DNA of 64,000 nt, taken from Primulina eburnea. Lineage: Eukaryota > Streptophyta > Magnoliopsida > Lamiales > Gesneriaceae. The notes below the pieces were generated by a model, which saw nothing but the letters and a program-made list of their open reading frames with translations, had not been told where the DNA came from and did not search any database. This document shows positions 23,101-33,938 of the stretch, piece after piece (within the stretch, counting starts at the first letter, position 1; each line of letters starts with the position of its first letter). The position numbers and the translations under genes were made by a program. The stretch lies in assembly GCF_022965805.1 (NCBI RefSeq), contig NC_133114.1:7026261-7090260 (forward strand), read 5' to 3'.

Positions 23101-24067
23101 TGATAGGATCGGTTAATAGACTAAGAGTGTTTAGAAGGGGGGGGGGGGGTTGAATAAACACTTCTCGATTTTGTCAAATTCTTTGAAGAAGAGAGTTCAG
23201 TTTTGTTACAAACTGAACCAGATATCCCAACGATCAAAAACAATCAGTTAAACTGAAAATGCAGTTGCGGAAAATAAACTGAATGAATGATAGAGTATCT
23301 AACTGAAAATGAAAAACTGAAGTAAAGATAACACGATATGTTTCTGGATGTTCGGAGATTTGAATAACTCCTACGTCACCCCTTCTATCACGAAGATAGG
23401 ATATTCACTAAAAGACTTTGATCAAATACAAACAATGTACTGACCCACTTCAGTATGGACTTATCACTTTGCCAAAACTGAAACTCTTAGTATACAACTT
23501 TTGACAGATCGTAACTGATCTTAGCACAACTTCTATAATTTTATCAACGATTACAATGTGCTCTCTTTAGCTCGATAATGTAGTCTGAAAACTACTGATG
23601 AAACTGGTAAGAGTGAGCTTTTGATTTCTGAGTGTGTTTTTGCAGCGTAACAGCAAGTAAACTGAGATGAATAATAATCGATATTTCTTCAGCTGCTATC
23701 CTCGACTATTTATAGGCTTCCCTTGTAACGGTAACATTAAATAATGTTTGAATATTCGAACCGTTGTTTGCCATGTCGACACGCTCTGATATTCGTACAC
23801 TGCTCATTCTGAAATGCGACGATCCACTACCAGTTCGCAGATGACTGTACTATTTGTCGGTTGTCGTTTTCACTTTATGACGTGTACAGCTGAAAGATCA
23901 GCTGATAACAAATTAGTTGGCGAGAATGAACTGGCGAGAATATCTGCTGAAATATTATATGCTGAAATATCAGTTAAGCTTGGTTCAGTTAAGTCGATCA
24001 GTTGGTAGCTTTTAGTTGCTGAATTCAGTTGAGTCTTTTGTCAAACGCCGGAATTAAGTTTCCAACA
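23101..24067 (-). repeat. SIRE-1 5' LTR
   Basis: 967 bp, nearly identical to 12887-13859. Differences seen are the G-run length, one T insertion near 23690 and about six substitutions. The TATA box on the minus strand is TATAAATA at 23707-23714. Confidence 0.92.
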
Positions 24068-24247
24068 GGTCTCTTGTGAGACAGGTCTCACGAATCTTTA
24101 TCTGTGAGACAGGGTCAACCATACCGATATTCACAATTAAAAATAATACTTTTAGCATAAAAAGTAATACTTTTTCATGGATGACCCAAATAAGATATCC
24201 ATCTCACAAAATACGACCCGTGAGACCGTCTCACACAAGTTTTTGTC
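24068..24247 (+). mobile_element. MITE copy 1, right part
   Basis: After the duplicated GGTCT, the body carries imperfect terminal repeats (CTCTTGTGAGAC on the left, GTCTCACACAAG on the right). The interior reads CAATTAAAAATAATACTTTTAGC. With 12877-12886 the element is about 185 bp, flanked by the 9-bp duplication TAAAGTTGA. A 9-bp duplication suggests a Mutator-like (MULE) origin. Related copies are at 30424-30605 and 31242-31424. Confidence 0.75.
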
Positions 24248-24838
24248 TAAAGTTGATTGCATTTTTCTTCTGTTTTCAGGTGCTTTGCATGCAGAATTCA
24301 TTGCACAAAAATCAGAAAGGAATGATAGATTACTTTCTTTTCCAATCAATGATTCATAATTTCTAACGTTCGTTTCAAACTTGGAGTCTTTTTTGGTAGT
24401 TTCTGCTCAGTCCTCCGAAGTAAATAAATTCCGCAACTCTTGGAGTACTAATCACATACACAAATAAAGAATAATAGCGGAGAGTCGAACACCTTGGAGC
24501 CATGGCTTCGGCTGGATAACAAGGTGGCGATGGTGACCGGGGCGTCATCAGGAATTGGCCGAGACTTCTGTCTGGACTTGGCCAAAGCCGGCTGCAAAAT
24601 TATAGCCGCAGCTCGGCGTGTCGACCGGTTACAATCGCTGTGTACTGAGATCAATAACGGGATCGGCTCCTCCGCCTCAGAAGAGCCGAGATCAACCCAG
24701 AGCCATGGCTGTGGAGCTGGATATCAGCGCAACTGGGTCCGTGATCGAGCCCGTCGGTGTAGAAGGCTCGGGATGCATTTGGAAGAATGGACGTTTTGAT
24801 CAACAATGCTGGAGTTAGAGGTCACATAAGTAACCATG
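24248..24838 (+). repeat. Right part of duplicated SDR segment, copy 1
   Basis: Matches 32484-33105 (TTGATTGCATTTTTCTTCTG, TTCATTGCACAAAAA, then the SDR exon). It contains a plausible 3' splice site, TTCTGTTTTCAG|GTGC, at about 24279. Confidence 0.75.
24494..24829 (+). pseudogene. Short-chain dehydrogenase/reductase first-exon pseudogene, copy 1
   Basis: The frame reads [24 protein letters not shown], with the SDR cofactor motif TGxxxGIG. It continues [23 protein letters not shown]. After frame shifts it resumes with [13 protein letters not shown] and [12 protein letters not shown], which holds the SDR NNAG motif. It ends at a splice-donor-like AA|GTAACC at 24829. The expected ATG is TTG (24494-24496), and at least two frameshifts separate the blocks. 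No later exons (YxxxK active site) are visible downstream. It resembles plant FabG-like SDRs (NADPH-dependent reductases) but is only a dead fragment. Confidence 0.8.
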
Positions 24839-25300
24839 GAAAAATAATTTTTATTTTTTATCTGTCTTATATGGAAGTAGCATTATAAGTTAAAAGGCTC
24901 ACTTATATCAGTAGTGATGTTTCATTGACTGAATCATTCACCTCGTGATATAATGTAATTAGTTTGTCTTGCAGGGAATTTATCAATTTTTCTTCATGCA
25001 TTCAACTCTTGCACTGTTTAAATTTGGTTTAGTAGGTTCTTTGTATGGTTGATAGGAAAAGATACCTCCATGAAGTTGGGGCAAACCAAACTTCTAGTAA
25101 AAATTCAGCTCATCACATTATTTGTTTTTTTATCAGTCAAGTTGATTGGTGAATTTTAGTTATATTCCTTCAATGTCTGTAGGTTATTGCTAGTCGCAAC
25201 TCGTTATCAATCTGTAAAATCTCAATAGCGCCGCAAACTGAAAAAGATGATTTATGTTGGGGAAAAAAAAGGAATTAGATTACTCATATAAACACACATG
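24839..25300. other. Non-coding stretch after SDR fragment
   Basis: AT-rich sequence that might be SDR intron; I see no further exon, ORF or repeat boundary. Confidence 0.35.
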
Positions 25301-25589
25301 CACAGACTCACACAGACATGCGGGTGTCTGATGTGCTGTTCTTGAGCAGATCGTTAGGAGGCATGATATTGATAATTGATTCTAAGATTCTTTGAGAAAT
25401 ATTTGTTCCTAAAGAGGAGGCATTGCAAAAAAAAAAAAAAAAGAAGAAGTGACTCAAGTTTCTTTCATTCTTCATAGACATATGAGCATGAGTCCAAAAT
25501 AAAAGGAGTAGATGATCACAAAATACGCAAGACAGCCGAATCATAATCCATAATCTCATAGCAGAGAAATAAAGGTACTGAGCTTGAAG

Positions 25590-26366
25590 CTTGGCTATGT
25601 ATTTTGTATTTTCTCCATTGACTTCAGTAAGAACTCGAACTTTCTCATCTACATCTTCCTTTTCCCTAAAAAACTCGCTAGGAACAAATATTTCTCGAAA
25701 AGTCAATTTCCAAATCTTTTTACCGAACAAGTAAATAGAAACTAAAAACTACAAAAACTTCCATAGATTTTTTTTTATTAGAGGTACATATTTACCTCGC
25801 CTCCAATCGAAAAAGTTTCAATTTTGAAATATTTTCTCCGAACAAGTAACTCAAAACCAAAAACTACGAAAAAAGATTTTTTTCATCAGAGATATCTATT
25901 TACCTCGCCTCGAATGCAAAATAACTATTTTGGGTTCGAACTTTATTGAGAAACCATCTTTTTTCCACCCGTCGACCCCCTGGCCGATCTTCAACGCTAC
26001 GTAAACAACCGCAGTGCAGTGAACTATTACGGCGATTCCATTCAATATCTTCAATGCTGCATCTCCAACACCACCACCACCACTGGAGATAGGGATATTC
26101 TGGCCTCCGATCTGAAGATTCTGAACTACCGAATTCACGGGGCAAGAATTCACATGATTAACGATCCGGAGACCAAAATGAATCCGAATATTCTGGACTA
26201 CAGAATTCACGGTGCCAGAATTGTCATGATTACCTCAGAATTCGCCACATTTTGACCGGGGTTCTCAACCTTCGGTAGAATTTTGATTTCACAACTAGAG
26301 TTTTCAGATTTACCCATCACGAGATCATAGTATTTCTTTTTGGTTGAAGGGATTATTTCTTTATCC
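25590..26366 (-). CDS. Possible small multi-exon gene, unrecognised
   Basis: On the minus strand an ATG near 26366 opens MDKEIIPSTKKKYYDLVMGK and runs about 50 codons to a TGA near 26205. An adjacent frame then continues through VNSVVQNIRIHFGLRIVNH, a glycine run (SSGGGGVGD), a possible membrane segment (ILNGIAVIVHCTAVVYVALKIG) and FEPKIVILHSRRG. It stops at a donor-like GAG|GTAAAT at about 25905. A second open block at 25590-25700 reads VPSEFFREKEDVDEKVRVLT and IAKLQAQ (coiled-coil-like), ending near a GT. I cannot assign a family. The frame change near 26205 and an internal ~70-bp repeat suggest either a decayed gene or a wrong exon model. Confidence 0.3.
25690..25920. repeat. Two-unit tandem repeat, ~115 bp
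   Basis: Both units have CCGAACAAGTAA..., AAAAACTAC and TTAGAGGTACATATTTACCTCGCCTC (or a close variant). They are diverged copies, in the intron-like gap of the putative gene. Confidence 0.5.
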
Positions 26367-26399
26367 ATCGTAAAATCAGTTTAGAGAGAGCGAAAAAAT

Positions 26400-27430
26400 A
26401 TGAAAATAGGTTAACTCCCCTTTACTTTATATTGCAGGGGTTCAAAACCCATATCGGGAATCTTTTTTCAAGCAACTCAAAAAGTATTTTAAATTTTATT
26501 CCTTTTTTTCTCTTGCAACAATAAATTTTTTTAATATGTAATATATTTTTAATATTGCTTCTTTTTAAACAAATAGATGTCTTTTGCATTTTTTGAACAT
26601 TGGTTTTGTAAAGTATAGGAAATTCGAACTACGTTAGCGTAACTTTTATTTTAAAATATCATGATTATTGCATGGTTATGGTTTATTTCATGATTATTGT
26701 TAAGTTTCACGTATTATAGTGTTTAGATGCATTTCGCGCTAGAACGAGTAACGAAGAACAGAGAATAACCAGGAAAATTTTTTATTGAATAATTATTTAT
26801 GGAGTGTTTTTAAGTTTGACTGAGATTTCTGTACGATATCTTTATATATCGTTTTATAACGAAAAAACTTTATATTTTAAAATTTTATAAATGTATTGTT
26901 TAAATATTGTATATTTTTTAATTTTTATATATTATTTCAGTATTCATGTATATACCTAAATTTTCAAATTTCATACCTTTGTCGTACCGAAAACTGAAAT
27001 CTTCAGTATACTTAAAATTCGGTATTTTTCCATGCGGTGACCTCGAAATATCGAAAATTCGATATTTTTTCTCACTCCTACATTCAACAAGAGAATTTTT
27101 TATGTAATTAAACATAAAAAACTACATTAAAAAATATATTTTTCATGTATCTATAGCATTTTATCGTAACTTTTAATTTTAAAATATCCTATTTAAAATT
27201 ATTAATTTTAACAAAAAAATGAATGAATCAATATTTCTTTTGGAATAATGGTAGCATTTGAAAATAAGTGAAAATGGGGAAAGATTAATAAAAGAGGAGA
27301 AAGAAAGAGAAAAGAAGAAAATAAGAATGAAAAATGATACATATATTACAAATTAGTTACAAAATACATTTGAAATTACAAAATTGAATTGAAAATAAAA
27401 TATCAAGAGAATAAGCCAAGAAGAGCAATA
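26400..27430. other. AT-rich intergenic stretch
   Basis: Long A/T runs with no convincing ORF, LTR end or partner repeat. Confidence 0.4.
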
Positions 27431-27446
27431 AACAGAACTCGGGTTT

Positions 27447-28157
27447 CTAGATGGCACACAAACTAGAAATTATGTGGATACCAAACCTGATTAAGAATCT
27501 GCAGGCAGCGGAGGTTGTTGCGGCCACATTGGCTGACCCATTTAAGGAGAGCAGGATCCACAGGCTTCCCCAAGAACATCTCTGGAGTGCCAACTGGTGG
27601 TGCACCTGGTGGTGCCATATAATAGCAAGGAAGCCCTTCAGTAGGAGCTCCATTGATGCAAGAACCTCATCTTTCAAGTCCTCTCGAGGTACAAAGTCAA
27701 CCAAGAAATCAAATATGTTTGTCCTTTTAATTGCTGCAGCAACATCATTTTTCTGGAGTGTCAACTCAAGGATGAACATCTCACAGGCTCGTGCAAAGAT
27801 AACAAGTGCTTCAGCTGAGATCATTCTAACATCTTCATCAGCTTTCATTATCTTCTCGATTCTAGCCAGTGACAGGCTATGGTTCTTAAATTCGGTTAGC
27901 TGATCATTGTCTTCATATTAGCTAGCCCAAAAATTTTGGAGTTGTTGTTGCTGCTAATGATGTATATGCTGGTAGGCAAGATGATGATGTGCCATCAGAG
28001 CTGGAGAGGCAGAAAAACCACCAGCTTGGGACGATTGAATTGATCCAACCGGTGCTGGAGAAGAGGTTCCAGCCATTTGGTTGGTCGTATATGGCATCTG
28101 AGCAGAGCTACCCACCAACCCAATACCCGGCTACTGTCCATTTCCTTTCTGCTACAT
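27447..28157 (-). pseudogene. NF-YC: NF-YC (nuclear factor Y subunit C) pseudogene, copy A
   Basis: NF-YC is the histone-fold subunit of the CCAAT-binding NF-Y complex in the nucleus. On the minus strand from ATG 28157 the N-terminal glutamine-rich region is recognisable (VGSSAQMPY, NQMAGTSSPAPVGSIQSSQ, QQQQQLQNFWAS). It leads to the core [53 protein letters not shown] and FDFLVDFVPREDLKDEVLAS. The core lacks the ~12 residues normally between EMFILELTL and TLQKND (the RSWNHTEENKRR segment). Stops interrupt the N-terminal part at codon 2, codon 9, after HIHH and in the WAS-YE region. A frameshift after DEVLAS sends the last 65 codons out of frame. It cannot make a normal subunit. Confidence 0.9.
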
Positions 28158-30250
28158 TGCAAATTAAAATCTTCGGAAATCCTTTACTCTTCAAACTCCT
28201 TAAAATCACCAGTAACACATGATAAGCACAACACTCCAAATTTTTAAAAATTTAAGAATTGAATTTCTGATTGATGGCCTTTATAATCAAGGTTCAGCAT
28301 TACTATACCTTCAGCAACACAGGACACAGGTGTTTCATATATTGAATATTCAAGATTAGCCACAGAATAATTTTATAATGCTATCAAGAGACAAAGCACG
28401 AAAAGTGCTTGAAACAAAGACAATGCCCCTGAAGCACATAAATACGATAAAAACCAACATGAACCCTCCACATGATAAAAAAAAACTATAAATTTTAGTG
28501 CTGTCAAGAGAAAAAGCACGAAAAGTGCTTGAAACAAAGACAATGCCCCTGAAGCACAGAAATACGATAAAAACCAACATGAACCCTCCACATGATAAAA
28601 TACTATAAAGTTATAATGCTATCAAGAGACAAAGCATGAAAAATGCTTCAAACAAAGACAATGCCCCCTGAAGCACATATATAAGATAAAAACCAACATG
28701 AACCCTCAACATGATAAAGCTTCAAGACATGGATAAACAGTGTACTTCCGTGCTGCATAACTTTTAAACCAAACGACTAAAACGAATAATTTGTTTGTGA
28801 TGGAATCCAAAAGTAGTGCCAAATCGTAATAGGAAAATTGAAACTAAACAGTTCTTTAAGGAATATGATATTTTCAATTATAGAATCTGTGGTTATGTTT
28901 ATGTATCTTATCTCATATACATTGGCAAATTCAAATGGGTAAAATATGGTATAATTATAAACATATATGCACAACCCCTCAGTAAAATATACACATCTGT
29001 ACAACCAAGGAAAAGATAAAGAATAAAACAGGATTTTCAAACCTGTGGAACATGCTCGCATTTCTGGAAAACTAGAATGTAAAGAACAAGAGACCTCAAC
29101 ATTTCTAAATCTCAGTTTGCATCTCATGCTTCACAACAAAATACGTATTATAGAACTTAAAATCAAAGAAAAACTTAACACAAAGTTCACAAGGCCAGGC
29201 CAATGATGCTTCCGTAAATTCTCACTCCAAAGACAGATTGCTTCAGAGCTTCAAAATGGAAGTAATGGATGGGAATAGAACTAAAGGTTACCCATTTTAT
29301 CCTTAATTTCCGAAACAAACTAACATACGAGTCATTTCATAATGCAGTCATGTCACTAAGAATACTTCAATCGTGTCTCGCATGCAACCACGGAAGTTAA
29401 CTGTTAATGCCGAGCTCATTTACGAGAAACTGTTATGCTACCTAAACATTTAACAGCACGTGCCACGTATAAAGCACTCGAAAGTGATCTGTTCATCAAA
29501 ATTTCTTCAAGGACCACAAAAACAAATTTATTTTATACAAGTAGGACAATTATTTGGAAACATCTATAAAAAAGCTCAAAAATTGAAATTATAGTCAACC
29601 AAGTGCAAGAATAAAAAGGAGGAACTCTATCCCCAGGAACTAACCATGACAAAAAAAGAGAATATCATGCCCCAGGTCCAATCCTATGCCAACCACGATT
29701 GTAGAAAACTAGTCAAACATTTAGCTGCACGTTCCGATTTAATAAAACTAGTTAAAATGGAATCAATTATGTGCATCTAAGTTTCAATTATCAAGTTAAG
29801 GGATCATACCTTATACCTATTAATACTAATAATTTCCCCCAGGTGCAAAGAACTAGGACTCCTCACTATCTTGCAGAAATTAAAACTCATCTCCATGCTC
29901 CATTTATCATACCAAAAATTCAATTCAATGTATTTTGCAAGCATGTATAGGTACGTACTATCATAGAAAAATAACTTACAAAGGGTAAACCCCCAAAAAA
30001 AAAAAAGCCAGAATCTAAGTAGATAAAAATCGGAAAAAAAACCCACAAATACAAATACAGAAACAACCATAATGAGCAAAAAATAAAAATCAAATCTGGA
30101 CCTTTTCCAGCAATAAAAATATCTGAACGAGACATAAAACAATAACTTTCAGATAAAAAAAACTGTAGTTAATCCAAAGTCAAGCAAAAGGTTAGGGCTT
30201 TTACCAATTAGTTGAAGTTGGAATTATGATTGAATTGGGGCCTCTGGAAT
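28158..30250 (-). repeat. NF-YC 5' flank/leader, duplicated with 45119-46938
   Basis: Collinear with the flank of NF-YC copy C (AATCTTCGGAAATCCTTTACTC, CTCGCATGCAACCACGG, CAAGTGCAAGAATAAAAAGGAGG). It probably includes the 5'-UTR intron and leader of the original gene (AAAGCCCTAACC near 30193). There is no coding content of its own. Confidence 0.7.
28376..28735. repeat. Minisatellite, three units of ~118-120 bp
   Basis: Units begin CTATCAAGAGACAAAGC at 28381, CTGTCAAGAG at 28501 and CTATCAAGAG at 28619. All contain AACAAAGACAATGCCCC and AAAACCAACATGAACCCTC. NF-YC copy C has only two units. Confidence 0.85.
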
Positions 30251-30423
30251 TAATACCCAATTTGAATCCAGTTGCATTTATTATTTTTTGTTTTAATTAA
30301 AGCACCTTCGGAAGTCAAAGTTCGGTTTGTCAAACTAGATGGTTCGTGAATTACCCAGAATAACCCTACTCGGATGCATTTTAAATCAAATTCAAAATAT
30401 ATATGTACGAATATCTCATCATA

Positions 30424-30605
30424 ATAATAGGTTTCTTGTGACACGATCTAACAAATCTTTGTCTGTGAGACAGATCAACCCTACCAATATTCACAATAAA
30501 AATAATACTCTTAGCATACAAGTAATAATTTTTCATAGATGACCCAAATAAGATATCTGTCTCAAAAAATATGACCCGTGAGACCGTCTCACACAAGTTT
30601 TTGCC
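30424..30605 (+). mobile_element. MITE copy 2
   Basis: Same family as 12877/24068: GGTTTCTTGTGACAC on the left, CAATAAAAATAATACTCTTAGC inside, GACCGTCTCACACAAGTTTTTG on the right. Flanks CTCATCATA and CTCATCTGC share six of nine bases, a decayed 9-bp duplication. Confidence 0.65.
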
Positions 30606-31241
30606 CTCATCTGCGGGATGAATTATATTCTGCGGGATGAAGTATATTTAAATATATTACATCTTGTACAATTTTTTTTATCCCATTAGAGAGCAATAAA
30701 GATAACATTAAAACGCTATATTTAATTTTAGCTTATGTCAAGCTCATGGATCAGACGACGAAGATCTAATCAATTGAAAGATAAATATAACATAATTAAT
30801 TTTAATTGTTAACTCATTTTGATACAATTATGTCATGTCTCGGGGTCAGGTCTGTGCTTGCACGATTACACAATGAACTCTTATATAAACTAATTTGTAT
30901 CCTTATTTTCTTTATGAAATGGTTAACACAAGTTATTTTAGGAGTTCATTGAAATCACTGAAAACTATTTAAAAGTTTCATTTTTAATCAATGTAAGATG
31001 AGGATAATACATTTAGTAGGAGAAATCGAATTTATTACTATTAATCAAACTTTCACATAGTCCACAAACTCAAACACCTATTAAAAACTTTATCAAGATT
31101 ATTTTAGCTTGCCTCCACAAATATCGAAGTACCTTTTGCAAAAGGTAGCATCCCAAATTATGGTAGGCAAGCTTAAACGCCCTAACCTATCTTTATCAAT
31201 TTTTTCAAAATTATTAATTAATCACTCATTATTAAGTTGTA
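30606..31241. other. Unassigned AT-rich sequence
   Basis: No ORF or repeat partner recognised between the two MITEs. Confidence 0.35.
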
Positions 31242-31424
31242 GGCAAAAACTTGCGTGAGACGGTCTCAAGGGTATTATTTTGTAGACAGATCTCTTATTT
31301 GGGTCATCCATGAAAATATATTATTTTTTATGCTAAGAATATATTATTTTTTATTGTGAATATCGATAGGGTTGACCCGTTTCATAGAAAAGATTCGTGA
31401 GACCGTCTTACAAGAGACATACTT
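31242..31424 (-). mobile_element. MITE copy 3 (inverted)
   Basis: Reverse orientation: starts GGCAAAAACTTGCGTGAGAC and ends CCGTCTTACAAGAGACATACT, 183 bp. It is flanked by a perfect 9-bp duplication TAAGTTGTA (31233-31241 and 31425-31433). Confidence 0.8.
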
Positions 31425-31433
31425 TAAGTTGTA

Positions 31434-31700
31434 TGTTTTTCGATCTTGAAATTTCATTTCCAAGGGACTATATCATGACCACAATACATCATTATGTTGT
31501 GAAAATAATATTAATCATAATACAATGCAAAAAATTTAAAACTTTTAACGAAATTAATTATTTATTATATTTTAAAAGAAACTTACAATTACTAAAAGTT
31601 ATGATAACACATCACCTAAGCCTTGCCCGTGATCTCCTAACACATGTATGTATATATTGTAAGAAATATGACACATATTAAAAGAAGTAGCGTGTAGAAA
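31434..31700. other. Unassigned sequence
   Basis: AT-rich; one 94-codon plus ORF here has no recognisable features and I treat it as chance. Confidence 0.3.
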
Positions 31701-31945
31701 TTGACGACGGCCAGGAAGCCTACCATTTTTGACGAACAGTACATACAGCCTCAAATTTTTGACAATTGAGACGGCATGCGCCTTTTCTTTTGACGTTCAG
31801 ACTCCCGAATTTTATTGTTGATAGTATGAGAAACGCCTATAAATAGAGGTGATTGATATCCCTAAGCACACACCTCATAAGAAAAATGCATCATCTATAG
31901 AGAGTGCTTAAAAGGTTTCAACCGGAAGGAAATCAGAATGTGAGT
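31700..31945 (+). promoter_or_regulatory. Promoter-like segment with TATA box and possible splice donor
   Basis: CTATAAATAG at 31837-31846 is preceded within 140 bp by four TTGAC/TTGACG motifs (W-box or as-1-like cores). It is followed by a CACACACCTCATAAG leader, typical of plant core promoters. Downstream, AAT|GTGAGT near 31938 would be a good 5' splice site. It lies 350 bp upstream of SDR copy 2, so it could be that gene's old promoter. No downstream coding exon is intact. Confidence 0.4.
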
Positions 31946-32285
31946 TAAAAAATTTTTTTTATCACATGTTAAAAAATAATAATATACAGCTTCTCGAAAA
32001 TTAAATAATTAAATATGTATTAAGGTTTGTGGTCCACATCGATATACTAAACACGATAAGCATTATGTCGTTGTCTTAGGCTAACACAGTCTAAAATTTT
32101 GATATATGATAGTGATTATTAGCCAAAAAAATTAATCGAAATGCGTTGTATTTAAGAAAATTATTTAAAATTAGCGAAAAAATATTTTTTTTATAATTAT
32201 ATTATTTTTTTCAATTTAAATATCTATTCATTTTTTATTAATTTTTAATAATATCATCTCGTACATCACACGAGTTAAATACTAG

Positions 32286-33110
32286 TACATACTTTAAAGT
32301 GCAAATTTAATCTGATTTTTCTTTTTTTACATTTAATATACTTTTTTACATGCGTTAATTCTTTGAGAAATATTTTTTTTAAGAGAATTTAGAACACATG
32401 GCAATAAAATGACTTTTGAGAGGCAGGAATGCTAGATTGATCATTAAAATGTCTCGGAGCACATGTAGCTTTGTCTGCTGTGGAATGCATTAAAGTTGAT
32501 TGCATTTTTCTTCTGTTTTCAGGTGCTTTTCATGAAGAATTCATTGCACAAAAACTAGAAGGAATGATATATTACTTTCTTTTCCAATGAATTATTCATA
32601 ATTTCTAACGTTCTTTTAAAACTTGGAAGTCTTTTTGGTCGTTTTTGCTCAGTCCTCCGAAGTAAATAAATTCTGCAACTCTTGGAGTACTAATTATATA
32701 CACAAATAAAGAATAATAGAGGAGAGTAGAGCACCTTGGAGCCATTGCTTTGGCTGGATAACAAGGTGGCGATGGTGACCGGGCCATCGTCCGAAATTGG
32801 CCGAGACTTATGTCTGGACTTGGCCAAAGCCAGCTGCAGAATTATAGCTGCACCTCGGCGTATCGATCGGTTACAATCGCTGTACGTACTGAGATCAATA
32901 ACGGGCTCGGCTTCTCCGCATCTGATGAGCCGAGCCGAGCCGAGCCGAGATGAGATGAGATAAACCCAGAGCCATGGCTGTGGAGCTGGATATCAGCGCA
33001 ACTGGGTCCATGATCGAGCCCATCGATGCAGAAGGCTTGGGATGCATTTGGAAGAATCGACGTTTTGATCAACAACGCTGGAGTTAGAGGTCACATAAGT
33101 AACCATATAA
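32286..33110 (+). repeat. Duplicated SDR segment, copy 2 (empty site)
   Basis: Collinear with 12660-12876 joined to 24257-24838, without the MITE and SIRE-1. At the insertion point it reads GCATTAAAGTTGATTGCAT at about 32480-32498. Confidence 0.85.
32736..33100 (+). pseudogene. SDR first-exon pseudogene, copy 2
   Basis: Same exon as 24494-24829 and more decayed. [15 protein letters not shown] is followed by PSSEIG, so two residues of the GASSGIG cofactor motif are lost. A GAGCC/GAGAT microsatellite expansion lies at 32927-32962, and [11 protein letters not shown] and NNAGVRGH follow out of frame. The start codon is TTG at 32736, as in copy 1, so the start was lost before duplication. Beyond AAGTAACCAT at 33098 the copies diverge. 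Confidence 0.75.
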
Positions 33111-33938
33111 GTCAGTCCGAAGAGCAAATTTAATAACGAGATATGGTAATACTAAGTGAGCAAGGGAATGTATGTGCTTAAAATCATAGCCAATATCATG
33201 ATTATAGATACAAGAAGGGTTAGTTACCTTATATGGTGGAACTCTAAAATCTCAGATAATAGGACTCCTTAAATATGGCATTTGGGACACTTTATGGCGG
33301 ATGAGACTTTATCGGGACCTCTTATTTATCGACGAGAATGTCTTCATCTAACCTAGACGCGTTAGAACTCGGGTTTTCCGACCACTGAGCGGGATCGGAA
33401 TTTTAGTAAACAGTGCTGAGGAGATCGGCCCTATAAGATATTCTTGGGCACAGACATGTGGGTTCGGACTTCTGGGCTCGGTGGCCGGGTATTTGATCCC
33501 AATGAGGCCCGGGTCTTATTAGGCTAGGGTCAATTTTATGATGAGTTTGGATCTGCCAGACGTGACAATTTTAAGAGGAATCAGATGAGTTCAAATATTA
33601 CAATATTTTCATATATAAACTCAAACATTTACCTTTTTAGCTGGAAAAAATATGCTTGAAACTTGAAAGATAAACAATTTTGGCTTGAGAGTTTACATCC
33701 GAGCCAATTCGCTTGGTTAGAACATATCTATGTACCAAAAACTCAAATAATGACCAGAGCTAACAAGCACGTTTACTTTTAAATATGTTTATATAATATT
33801 AACAAGCTTACCAAAGTTCGAAACCTATATGTGAATGACTTGGAATCCATTTGTACCAAAAATTCAAATAATGACTTGACCTCCCAAGCATGTATAATTC
33901 TAAATATACAAATATAAAATGCATATCACATACATTAA
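33111..33938. other. Unassigned sequence with a diverged tandem repeat
   Basis: Two related ~100-bp blocks (TGTACCAAAAACTCAAATAATG near 33731 and TGTACCAAAAATTCAAATAATG near 33852) lie before the Ty3 LTR. They may belong to its upstream part. No coding sequence seen. Confidence 0.35.

Larger units (their letters stand above)
12887..24067 (-). mobile_element. SIRE-1: complete SIRE-like Ty1/copia element with extra ORF
   Basis: An 11,181-bp element on the minus strand. LTRs are at 12887-13859 and 23101-24067 (TG...CA), with a PBS at 23087-23098 and a polypurine tract at 13860-13872. A perfect 5-bp target duplication GGTCT flanks it. Gene order on the minus strand is gag, protease, integrase, RT, RNase H, then a large additional ORF before the 3' LTR. 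Integrase before RT makes it copia. Size, long gag and the 3'-proximal extra ORF point to the SIRE/Maximus lineage. LTRs differ by only about six substitutions plus length changes, so insertion is recent. Gag and pol nevertheless carry several frameshifts and stops, so it is probably not autonomous. Confidence 0.92.

Noticed and set aside
24494..24799. A functional short-chain dehydrogenase gene
   Set aside because: Start codon lost, internal frameshifts, and no downstream exon with the YxxxK motif.
25896..26210. Prohibitin-like protein suggested by the glycine run and hydrophobic segment
   Set aside because: No prohibitin core motifs (such as the GGHRAIVFNR-type block) are present; similarity is only compositional.
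27447..27848. A functional NF-YC gene
   Set aside because: The histone fold lacks ~12 residues, the N-terminus has several stops and the C-terminus is out of frame.
31700..31945. Endogenous pararetrovirus promoter (as-1-like TTGACG near TATA)
   Set aside because: No adjacent caulimovirid coding sequence or Met-tRNA site of that type; the motifs are common in plant promoters.
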